Shown here in pieces: positions 55,380 to 64,000 of a stretch of 64,000 bases of DNA (positions are counted from its first letter, which is position 1; the number at the start of each line of letters is the position of its first letter). The stretch is from Poronia punctata. Taxonomy: Eukaryota; Ascomycota; Sordariomycetes; Xylariales; Xylariaceae. The stretch covers positions 258,012-322,011 of the forward strand of contig MU401465.1 of assembly GCA_022579005.1 (NCBI GenBank), written 5' to 3'. The translations under genes and the position numbers were made by a program. Under the pieces are notes generated by a model. That model saw only the letters and a program-made list of their open reading frames with translations. It did not search any database and was not told where the DNA came from.

Positions 55380-56050
55380 CAGAATTTCTGTGCCAGTAAT
55401 AATCAGCCTTGAGCGAAAACGAGGCACTACCTAGTACCTACCTACCTACATAAGTACGGCGGACGGATAGGAATGAGATGGACGAAACAGTACTCGTAAT
55501 ATCTACCCATTAATCAACCATTTCCCTCTTCATAACCCCGGGTTGATCGTGTCGTCACACTCCAACGCAATACGTGATTTGAAAACTCGGCTGCAGGAGA
55601 TCTCTGCAAGGGCGTTGTAGCAGTACCTAACCCAAAAGCCTCCCAGAGTCGAAAGATCTTCTTCGTCGGTACTGAAAATGCAGGTACAATAAGCCGGCTC
55701 CTACCTTATACGAACATTACGTGACATAGTACTTACTCGTAACTCATGCAATATTCCTGGTGGGCAGGATCCCAATCCATCCCACCTGCCAATGACGTCG
55801 ACAGCACTTCACAGCGGTCACGTTCAGGATATGACGTCACAGTTTGCAAACGCAAAATGGCAAACAACGATGTTACATGCGAACGTATATATATAAGAGA
55901 AACAACTTGAAGAGCTGCTGTTAAGTTTTCTAAACAAACCAAATCATAAACCAATTCTACGCAATCCAATAAGAAACTCTACAAAAACCAAGCTCATCAC
56001 AGACAAAACCAAGCCACAACTCACACAACACCCCCACCAAATCAATCACC
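55380..56050. promoter_or_regulatory. Promoter region of the small Gly/Ala-rich protein
   Basis: It includes the 3' flank of the BBE-like gene, CCTA repeats (55436-55449), the CRE-like site, and a TATA tract at 55886-55896 about 155 bases before the ATG. Confidence 0.6.
55832..55839. promoter_or_regulatory. CRE-like palindrome TGACGTCA
   Basis: Perfect 8-bp bZIP site located 47 bases before a TATA tract and about 210 bases before the ATG of the small Gly/Ala-rich protein gene. Confidence 0.5.
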
Positions 56051-56335
56051 ATGCCTATCGATAACAACACCAACACCAACAAGGACGGCGGCATCACCGG
56101 CGCCGCCAAGTTCGTCACCAGCACCGTCGGTAACGCCGCCGGCGGTCTAGGCCGCACAGCAGGCAATGTTACAGGCGCGGCGACCAAGGGTGTAGGCGAC
56201 ACCATCTCGAGCGCTACGGGATCAGCCGGCAAGCCCATCGGCGATGCTATTGCCAATATCGGTGCGGGTATCCAGCAGGGTACGGACGGTGTCTCCAAGG
56301 GTGTCGAGAACGCCGGTCAATGGAAGTCATCGTGA
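56051..56335 (+). CDS. Small Gly/Ala/Thr repeat protein, LEA/hydrophilin-like
   Basis: Single exon, 94 residues. The protein is made of imperfect repeats with alternating Gly, Ala, Thr and Ser (GNAAGGLGRTAGNVTGAATKGVG, then SSATGSAGKPIGDAI). There is no Cys, no signal peptide, and few bulky residues. Such proteins are usual among stress-induced hydrophilins or LEA-like proteins of fungi, where they protect other proteins or membranes on drying; the role is inferred from composition only. The promoter has a TATA tract and a CRE-like bZIP site, in line with stress or sporulation control. Confidence 0.75.
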   Translation: MPIDNNTNTNKDGGITGAAKFVTSTVGNAAGGLGRTAGNVTGAATKGVGDTISSATGSAGKPIGDAIANIGAGIQQGTDGVSKGVENAGQWKSS

Positions 56336-56949
56336 AGATTTTTCTTCGGGCAGCGGTTTACGACATCAAGGAGTTTGGGGTTATGAATTTTAAGGCGGAG
56401 GAGGCGTTGGAACTGTATTATATTGTAAAACAAACAGCCGGGATGGAAGAGTTCACGATGCATCACCTCCTCGGTACTTAAACATAACATGACATATTTG
56501 CCAAGCTGAAGACTAAAACGTCAGAATGATGAGCAAAACTTATATATTCTTCAATTCAATCGACGTGCTACGTGACAATATAGGACGAGAATTGATTTCG
56601 AGTTTCCATCAGGAAAATCTGTCAAATTGTTGCGCGCACACAACTTATGTAACCCACCCATCGCGTAATACCCCGCGCGTGGGAAAACATGTCTAAAGAA
56701 GCTATTTTCAATAGCTCCGGCGCCAACCATGTGTAATGTGGACACCGACCCCTACCGTTGCGGTCGCGGAGGTCGCCGGTACCAAACACGTGCCGATTCA
56801 GCGGCAACATCCGACCTTCTAGTGTACCCTTGACAAAAAATAGACAATATACCTACCTACTCCTTTCTTTTTCGTCTTAACCCATCACAATCACAATAAC
56901 ATCAAACCTCACTCCAACAACCAACCACTCTCAAAAAACAAACCGAAAA
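56336..56949. other. Intergenic region
   Basis: No gene; a CTACC repeat near 56851-56858 and an A/C-rich leader just before the next ATG. Confidence 0.55.
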
Positions 56950-57759
56950 ATGTCCACCCAACCTTCACCTTCACCTCCACCTCCACCTCCACCTCAGCAG
57001 ACCTACGACTCCAACCCCAAACCCCTCCTCTCCGCCCTCCTAACCACCATAGAAAACGACATAATCCCCAAGACCTCTCACGGCGTACAAACCGGCTCGA
57101 AACTCTTCGGGGCCGCCATCCTGTCCAAAGAGACCCTCACCCCACTCACAGTATCAACCAACAACGAAGCCTCTTCTCCATTATTACACGGCGAAATAAA
57201 CTGTATCCAGGAATTTTTCGCCCAGACTTCTTTTCCCTCTTCTTCTTCTTCTTCTTCTTCTTCTAGCACCATCAAAAACACCAACACAACTACAGAAACG
57301 GAAACAAAAAGACCATCAACCAAATCCTGCATATTCCTAGCAACACACGAACCATGCAGTCTCTGCCTATCGGGAATAACCTGGAGCGGCTTCGACAACT
57401 TCTTTTATCTCTTCACGTACGAGGATAGTAGGGATTTATTCTCCATTCCTTACGATATCGATATTTTACAGCAAGTCTTTCGTGTTCCTGCTGTTTCTTC
57501 TTCTTCTTCTTCTTCTACTACAACACAGGCGGTAGACGAGGATATAGACGCCAGACCGCTCTACAACAAGCGCAACAAATTCTTTACGGCTCGCAGTTTG
57601 AATGATCTAGTGCGAGAGATTGCCGAGAAAGAGGGCGAGGAAGAGGCCAAGAAGTGGGAGGATGAGATTAGGCGGGTGAAGGATCTGTATAATGGGTTGA
57701 GCGACACGTATCAGAAGGGGAAGGCTGGAGGGGTTGAAAGTGCAAGCTTTTGGAAATAA
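56950..57759 (+). CDS. Cytidine/deoxycytidylate deaminase-fold protein
   Basis: Single exon, 269 residues. The zinc site is visible: His80-Gly81-Glu82 (HGEIN, in place of HAE, with Glu82 as proton shuttle) and Pro135-Cys136-x2-Cys139 (EPCSLC). This pattern is shared by CMP/dCMP deaminases, tRNA adenosine deaminases and guanine deaminases, so substrate is open; fungal homologues are commonly listed as uncharacterised deaminases. Triplet and hexamer repeats code for a Pro run (residues 9-15) and two Ser runs (about 97-106 and 186-192), placed in loops outside the catalytic core. The C-terminal 80 residues are charged and helical. No signal or targeting sequence. Confidence 0.85.
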   Translation: MSTQPSPSPPPPPPPQQTYDSNPKPLLSALLTTIENDIIPKTSHGVQTGSKLFGAAILSKETLTPLTVSTNNEASSPLLHGEINCIQEFFAQTSFPSSSSSSSSSSTIKNTNTTTETETKRPSTKSCIFLATHEPCSLCLSGITWSGFDNFFYLFTYEDSRDLFSIPYDIDILQQVFRVPAVSSSSSSSTTTQAVDEDIDARPLYNKRNKFFTARSLNDLVREIAEKEGEEEAKKWEDEIRRVKDLYNGLSDTYQKGKAGGVESASFWK

Positions 57760-58002
57760 GTTTTAAAAACAACACGTCAAGGTTTTAGTCGGAATAGTGC
57801 AATATGATCTATCTATCCTCACAAGTTTACCATGTGCGACGCTCTTCTTTCCGATCCTGGAGAATGACGCACTCGGAGATTTAATACCGTCTCTAACCCG
57901 GATAATGGTGACCTTGTGCGCTGATAATTACCTTCAATTTGGTCCAGTGAACTATGCGCAGTGCGTTTCCGCATATCATAATCTAATGAAATAGGTACAT
58001 GC

Positions 58003-60105
58003 TCATCCCTCGTTGCATTGGAAACTTAGGTCACTCTCGGGAGTCCATAATTCATCTGTACAGATATGGGGGGTTCCATCCTCAGGGCAGGGCCCCTTTC
58101 CGCTATGCCTATGATGAAAACCATCATCCGCCTGCCTAGCTGTCATCGAACGAGAATCTGGTATTGTGGACAAGGGTGCATTAGGCCAACCTAGGATGCC
58201 CCGTAGAACATCCCGGCTTGAATCTTTCCCGACTACTTGACCATCTTGTGGATTATCCACAAATAGCCCGGGCGCAGATCCAGCTCTACGTGAATACCTG
58301 GGTGCTGGTTGCAGAATGGATACGAGGCTGTAACGACCAGACCGGCTGAAATAGTCGCTTCTTACTTCATTCTGTCCATTGGGAGCCACACTGTCGGATA
58401 TTCTTTTGTGCGATGCGCTTCCAATAGACCGACCTAGCCGATTCACACCAGAACTTTCGTCGCCCCTCGTATAGTTGGCCCACCAATCGGTCGGGTCTGG
58501 AGATGATGTGCGGTCGTCCGTCGAATCGGGCCGCGTCCCTGGCGATAACAACGGGGATGCCGGTCGAGAGACGTCCTCGAAGGATGACGGTTCAGCAGAA
58601 ACTGGGACCCCGGTATGAGCATCGACCCCATGGCTGTAAAGGTCCGCCACTGTTTCCAGCTGAGATTCAGGTGTCTCGCAGTCCGTATCGTCAACCAAGC
58701 CCAAGGGGGTTAGCCAGTCATTAGTGCAAGACCTAGACTTAAGCCTAGGGAAAGATGTCATCGAGACGCTGCCCGACGGTCGTTCCGGATGGCGCTCTGG
58801 GGGATATCCCATGAGGGGTTCCGATGTGCTCCGCTGCGAGAGGCGTCGAAGCTGTCTCTCACAAGAGCTTATCATAGCACCTCGATATGGGGAAAGGTTG
58901 AAACTGACTCGCTGTACGCTGGTCTTTGGCCCTCCCCGAGGAGGCTGTGGCCAAGAGTGCTGCCGTTTCGGAAGACGATACAGCGACTGGCGTCGAGAGG
59001 GGTCGTAGGATTTGGATATAAATTGGTTCCTATTCCGGATTCTATTCGTAACGTAGGCATTCTCCTCGCGTACTGGGGCGACAGAGTCCTCCTAGTTCAC
59101 CTCCGTGATGCTCTGACGTGAGATGTATGTGGTTCTTGGCCGCGGATATAGGTGTCTCTGGCCGTCTGAGTTGCTGGTCCAGCTGAGGTATGGTTGGGTA
59201 GAGCAAATAGTGGTGGCTGTGTCTGCAGTAGAGGAAGCGCCTGGGAGGATCTGCCTACTCCGAAATATTGGCTTTGTTTCTCTGACACACGAGGAGACAA
59301 TCGGTTGATGTTCCGGCTGTATGTCCTTGCGTTGGGCGGTTTGAATGCCGGCAATCACGATTTCCACAATGGCTTCAATATCTTCCTGACAAATCAGATA
59401 ATGGTCCCCTTGCCGCGTTGGAATGTCGAGATAGGAAGAGGCCTGTATATTTGACGACATCGGAGAGGGTAAGGCGTTTTCATTAGCCACCAACGTAGTC
59501 GGTGCCGCTCCACAATCGTCGTGCTTCCTGTCGCATAAAAGTGCACGGATATTGCGCGTGACATTGGTCATGTCAAAGTCGCCGCCGACTTGCCCATCTA
59601 ACTGGGCACGTGCCAGGACGGATAGGCGACCTCGACTGGAGCAGAAACAGGTGCTCACTTGATCGGTACTGGCAACGGCAGGCGCAAGAGAAGCCATCAA
59701 ATCTCGTGTTGCATTGCCCAACTCTGCCTCTGGGGTCGTCTTCCAAAGTGCGGAAGTGGCGGCTGAGCTTGGCCATTCCCTCGCCGCAACTTTACGCAAG
59801 CCACGACACGGCGGGATCGGGCAGGATCCACGTCTCTCTGTATGTTCAGAGTTATGCTGCAACTGTGTGTCAACTGTGCGAGCGGGTGAACCCCCTCGGG
59901 GCGCGTCCGCGGATGCATGACAAACTGACACCAGAGGTTCCGAGAACCGAGCATTGGAATTGATGTGCTCTGGTATTTCGGTGCGGCCTTGTGACTGAAG
60001 CATGCTCATTAGTCTACTGGCGCGTCGAGTCGAATCAGTAGTGGCGATATCTCCATCCCCTAAACTGGCGAAGGACGCAAGATTCGGATGCAGGCATAGA
60101 GCCAT
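58003..60105 (-). CDS. Hypothetical Ser/Arg-rich protein, two exons
   Basis: No domain recognised. Proposed exons are 60105-59118 and 59072-58003 (685 residues), starting MALCLHPNLASF. Without an intron, a TAG codon at 59094-59092 splits one continuous frame. The proposed 45-nt intron (gtcaga...ccccag) removes that stop and keeps phase, giving TYISLREENAYVTN. The second half has a well-conserved-looking block (RRQSLYRLPKRQHSWPQPP and NLSPYRGAMISSCERQL), then Ser/Pro/Asp-rich disorder. The first half has two possible helical segments. Function unknown. The weak donor is the main doubt; a real nonsense mutation, a read-through TAG or a sequencing error are alternatives. Confidence 0.65.
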
Positions 60106-61025
60106 AATATTGGACAATTCAAGCTACTATGCTAGGTTGGTTTGTCTTATATCTGAACTGCAACATCGGGCAAGCGGCCGGTATTTGACTGGAGGGATAA
60201 ATATAGATAAAAGTATAATCCGAGGATAGAGTAGGGAAGAGAGTTCAGTTAGGCAAGCAATGAAGAGGAACACGCAAGATCGTAAGATCCGACAGAAGAT
60301 ACCTAGTCCTACAAGCTACGGCCCTAATGAGTGACTGCCTGATCGCAATCCGTCATTATTGGAACCTGAAACTAAACCGAATTGTCCAAGGAACCAGACG
60401 GGAGGCACGACGATCGATCGGAAAGAGCACACGACGCTGCTGTATGGATGGGGTTTCCATAGGAGATTTTCCGAGTCAGAAGGGCTGTCCGGGAAGCCAC
60501 GGTGCTATCACCTTCCCTGTCTGGTATTGAAAGTATAATATACCCTGGGTGACTTGGCTATCAAATTTCGGCACAACACGGGGTTGTATGGGTCAGAAGA
60601 ACCTGGCCTGTCGTCGACTATTTTATGTAGACATTGAGGTTGACAATATTAGGAGGTTGTGAGCGTGAAATTAACACTAGGATAACCATAGCGCGAGACT
60701 ATTCCACAAACTCAAGAATATAGTAATCGTTACATATTAGACTATAAAGAATATATGCTAATATATGTACAACGGGCACACACATACATTGGCCACGTAT
60801 GCTGAATGGGAGGCTCTCCAGGGTATCATAACTAAAGCGCACGGTAGAGTGGGGGGATCCGTCCATTCGTAACAGAAGGCTATACGAGAATAGCAAAACC
60901 GCTTTGGCGGACGGAGGTTATTACGCTTCGAAATATGCTTATGACGAAGGGGCGAAATTAGGTATATAAAGAAGATGGGGGGATCGAAAGGTGCAAGGTG
61001 GGTGGAGTTGCAAAACGACACATCA
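60106..61025. other. Intergenic region between tandem genes
   Basis: Upstream region of the Ser/Arg-rich gene and 3' flank of GEM1; no gene supported. Confidence 0.55.
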
Positions 61026-62999
61026 TCAGGCAGAGTTCGCAGAATTGGTAGACCGCCTCCAGATCATAAAGGCAGCTAGAGCTGCGCTAGTTGTCGCCCC
61101 AAGTGCGAAATAGAGGCTTGTCCTATCAGGTGGCGGTTCTTCGCTTTTAGGGAATGCCGTGCTGGGATTGGTGGCGGCTTCAGCCAGAGCAACGAACAGT
61201 TCCCCAATGCTGTTCCACGTGACACTGACATGGACCGGTGTTCCCATCATGAGGCCCGACGTATACTGGTCGGGCTGTAATTCGCATCGTTGTGTTGTCT
61301 TGTCCCTATCAGCTTTCAGCGCTGTGTAGATGGACGGGAGTTCGTCCAGATGTGGGTATCGACTGCGGAGGTCGACGATATGTGAAAACGAATCCGGGTC
61401 GGATGAATCGTAGGAATAGCAGATGAGATCGCAGGCGTCCAGTTTGGCCGGGTTTTCAAGAATAGCTGGTTCTAATTCCCCGAGCTCCTCTAATATCAGA
61501 TAACATTGTTTGCCCCCTTGGAGCTCTACACTATTCACCGCTCGTCGAGGCTTGATGGTAGGATGATATAAACTGTCGAAAGGCCGGTTAAGGAAGGCGT
61601 CTAATAGTGATGACTTTCCTGCTCCAGCCGCCCCAACGATATAGCATAATAACACATTGCGCTCCACCCGGCCAGGGCGCTTCCTCCTTTTGCGAGCCCG
61701 TGTCACTTTCAGGGCAGATGTCAAGGAATCCCGCGGGTTTGGCGGTTCGAATCCGAGATACGCAAGGTATTCCAACGTCGTTTTGGGCTCGAGAAATGTA
61801 GTCATACTCCACTGAGCTAGCCAACCTTGAAGTGTAATGTACCCGGCTTCGTTGCGAACCGTCGAAGATGGGAAGGACGCTTCGATCCACGACGCGGGTG
61901 GGCCTGGCGTGGGCGCAAACAAGGCCTCGAGTTCCTTGTCGTTTAAGCCCCCATCGTTGTCTTTATCAAATAACAAGAAGAGATCCATAAAAAAGCGGTA
62001 ACCAGCTGGGCTTAGCTCGGCGGACGCATATTGAGGGACGTCGAATTTCGGGTGGATAAAGCTGTCTGCCAAGCTTAAACTATCGGTGTAGTGGTACTTG
62101 CGCAGTATCACCCAGATAGTCTCGTGCCTCCCCTTTTCCGCGTACATTTTATTCAGCTGGAGGAATCCTTGCATGCTGACCCCTCGTTCGGTATTGGAGC
62201 TCGGCACTGTCTTTGAGATTGAAAGCTTTATGTTGTCGAGATCCTCACTGCTAAGGGGCTTGTCGAAGCACTTGGCCTGGAAATCCTGGATTTCTTGGTC
62301 ATTCAGATAGCCATCCTGATCTTTGTCGCAAAGATAGAACACTCTCTTCAGAGCAGATACACATGCAGGTTTAAGACACCCCTCCTTGTGGTCGAAAAGT
62401 GGTGCAATGGGGTGTGTGACGGCCTTTTGACACAAGAAGAATGTCTCGTTTACGTTTGAGTGTTCTCGGGCGCTGGCACGTATGCACGAGTCGATCTCGC
62501 GGAATTCGCTCATGACGGGCAGCATCTCCTCCTCGACGACTTGCGGAGTTGGGTTCTCGGTGAGGTCGGACTTGTTGGCGCATAAAACAACGGGGACATT
62601 GACACCGAGTGAGCGGAAATAGGGCATCCAGAATAACGCGACGCGTTCATAGCTATAATGGTCGGAATATACCAACAGAATCACGTTGGACTTGCGTATT
62701 TCCTTCCGCAGTGTGGTCCGGTCCTGCGGACGGGCCGAGGTATCGACAATGGTAGTTGTGACATTTTCCGGCGTACCAATGCTCGGTGGGATAGTGATTT
62801 GAGGTAAGACTGGCTGGATCTTGTTGCTTACGAAGACGTCCTTGACAAGAGAAGCGATCAGGCTAGACTTGCCGGTGCCTTCGTCGCCGCAGACGCAGAT
62901 TCGCACTAAGTCGATGCCTTATGTTAGCCAGAACAACCTTGGCAGCGTGGAGCTGAAACACGTGGGAGGACGGAAAAGAGGATAAGTACCCGTGGCCAT
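61026..62999 (-). CDS. GEM1: Mitochondrial Rho GTPase GEM1 (Miro)
   Basis: Outer-mitochondrial-membrane GTPase of the ER-mitochondria contact (ERMES) system, controlling mitochondrial shape and inheritance. Two exons: 62999-62990 (10 nt: MAT plus one base) and 62905-61026, 629 residues, as usual. The 84-nt intron (gtactt/ttag) restores [18 protein letters not shown]. Domains in order: N-terminal GTPase with GDEGTGKSS (10-18) and NKSD; two EF-hands with [12 protein letters not shown] and [12 protein letters not shown]; second GTPase with [10 protein letters not shown]-terminal tail anchor ([16 protein letters not shown]) followed by Arg-Arg. All expected domains are intact. Confidence 0.96.
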
Positions 63000-63141
63000 G
63001 TTGTCAAGCTATAGCGGAAAGTGGAGGCGTCGTTTCAAGAAGCTGTTACGAATCGGTATATTATAATGCCATTCCTAAATGCGTCGATGTGTACATATAG
63101 ATCTGGCTACCGGGGGAGGAAACAGCTCAACATTCAGAGAT

Positions 63142-64000
63142 ATGCGAGTAACGGCAACGATACGCGCGATGACGGACGTGAAGCAGACTTCTCCTCTTTA
63201 CGAGCACGGTGAGTGTCGGTATTCGGGCATGGGCTGGGATTGATTTGCTCTCGAGGTATCACAGGGGCAAATGGTCCCATTCCGATTGTAGTTGTCACAC
63301 TTGATTTGCACGATAAGGAATGTGAGTACCAAAACGAGTGAGTTGTCGGGATGGATGGAACCCGCTCGGTGGATAAGATCTATTTACTGCAAAATACCAC
63401 ACTATGAATATGCGATTACTGAGAGGTGCCTAGAATAGGCCGGCCCGGGTCCTTCCCAACCCTGATCTTTGTCTGGGGTGAGTACCAGACAGCGCTCTTA
63501 CCCCACATTGAACCCCAGGCCAACAAGGTCAGATCCCTGTGTACCAAGCTTCATGATTGTGCTGTCAGCAAGGATGCGAACATGGAGGTAGCCGACCTCC
63601 AAGTCCAATTGCGCATGGAGGAGTGAGCATGTATTCTTGATAGCGTATGTTTCTGGTCTACAAACATCACAGCCAATACCTACCTACGTTAGAACGCTGT
63701 ACCCGGACACCAGATGCAACACATGCTTCCAAGAACCTAACGGCTTTCAACGACCCCTCCTACTCCTCAGATCAGAGCCAGCTACCGTATATGCTCCTCC
63801 GGAGCCCAATCTAACTTGCCAGGATGTTGTGAGTACCCTGAGACTGGCACAGACCCCTCTCAATCGTTCCGGTCATATGGCCTTGTGTACTAGAGAAACA
63901 ATCGCTAACTCTTGCGCGTTGGCTGGTTTCAATAGCGTCTTACCGCCGCCGCCGAGATATCCCACGCAAGCGGCATACAATGCCGCCGTCGCCGCTGGTC
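63142..64000 (+). CDS. Partial multi-exon gene, unknown product
   Basis: A chain of five short segments joins with consistent phase: 63142-63208, 63265-63337, 63434-63622, 63693-63828 and 63936 to the window end. Donors are gtgagt or gtgagc, acceptors cag or tag. The product would begin MRVTATIRAMTDVKQ, include PIPIVVVTLDLHDKE, a helical stretch (QANKVRSLCTKLHDCAVS), a CNTCFQEPNGF segment and a Pro-rich part. No family recognised, and no zinc-finger spacing complete. The start is a guess and the gene is cut by the window edge. Independent support comes only from the repeated agreement of splice sites and frame. Confidence 0.4.

Noticed and set aside
61738..61755. GGTTCGAATCC, a tRNA T-arm consensus
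   Set aside because: It lies inside the GEM1 coding region and codes for conserved residues; flanks do not fold as tRNA.
1..64000. Secondary-metabolite cluster, antiviral/defence system, CRISPR array or viral insertion
   Set aside because: No polyketide/peptide synthase, terpene cyclase, NLR/HET domains, spaced repeat array or viral genes are visible; genes are mostly housekeeping and unrelated.

Overview
The window is nuclear DNA of a filamentous ascomycete (Pezizomycotina). The evidence is a dense set of short genes carrying many 45-105 nt introns with GTRNGT donors and CTRAC/CTGAC branch sites, two fungal Zn2Cys6 regulators, fungal-type BTB, C2H2 and kinase families, and a set of single-copy eukaryotic housekeeping genes. 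Class or genus cannot be fixed from the sequence alone. I assigned 26 protein genes (one runs off the right edge). I rebuilt exon boundaries by hand by matching phase, splice motifs and conserved protein blocks, so most spans are longer than any single open frame.

Layout, left to right. 1-9.5 kb: a small histidine/cysteine/proline-rich unknown, GPI16 (GPI transamidase), LUC7 (U1 snRNP), an RGG-box RNA-binding-like protein and a BTB protein. 10.6-15.4 kb: a many-exon molybdopterin (sulfite-oxidase-type) enzyme whose introns include GC-AG junctions and a G53/N10/C22 assembly gap, and a nuclear-looking unknown. 16.7-22.2 kb: a Zn2Cys6 regulator head-to-head with an MDR oxidoreductase, then a DOPA-dioxygenase-like gene. 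22.2-28.5 kb: over 6 kb with no supportable gene, ending at a bHLH regulator (28.5-30.1 kb). 31-36 kb: ICP55 (mitochondrial aminopeptidase) and the DBF4/Dfp1 S-phase kinase regulator. 37-43 kb: an NDH-2/AIF-like flavoprotein head-to-head with a second Zn2Cys6 regulator, then a C2H2 zinc-finger gene.

44.7-51.2 kb: an SRPK-type kinase with a C-terminal membrane anchor, ATG12, mitochondrial ketopantoate hydroxymethyltransferase, and a divergent kinase-like protein. 53-64 kb: a secreted ten-exon BBE-type flavin oxidase, a small Gly/Ala repeat protein with a CRE-like site in its promoter, a cytidine-deaminase-fold protein, a Ser/Arg-rich unknown, the mitochondrial Rho GTPase GEM1, and a partial unknown.

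The genes do not form a recognisable secondary-metabolite cluster or defence system. The only likely functional couplings are the two regulator/oxidoreductase head-to-head pairs. I found no rRNA, tRNA, CRISPR array or intact transposon. The more unusual signals are in gene architecture: GC-AG introns, intronic homopolymers, a stop-free 3n intron, micro-exons, A-rich 3' splice sites and a tail-anchored SRPK-like kinase. I did not see a convincing new biological system.
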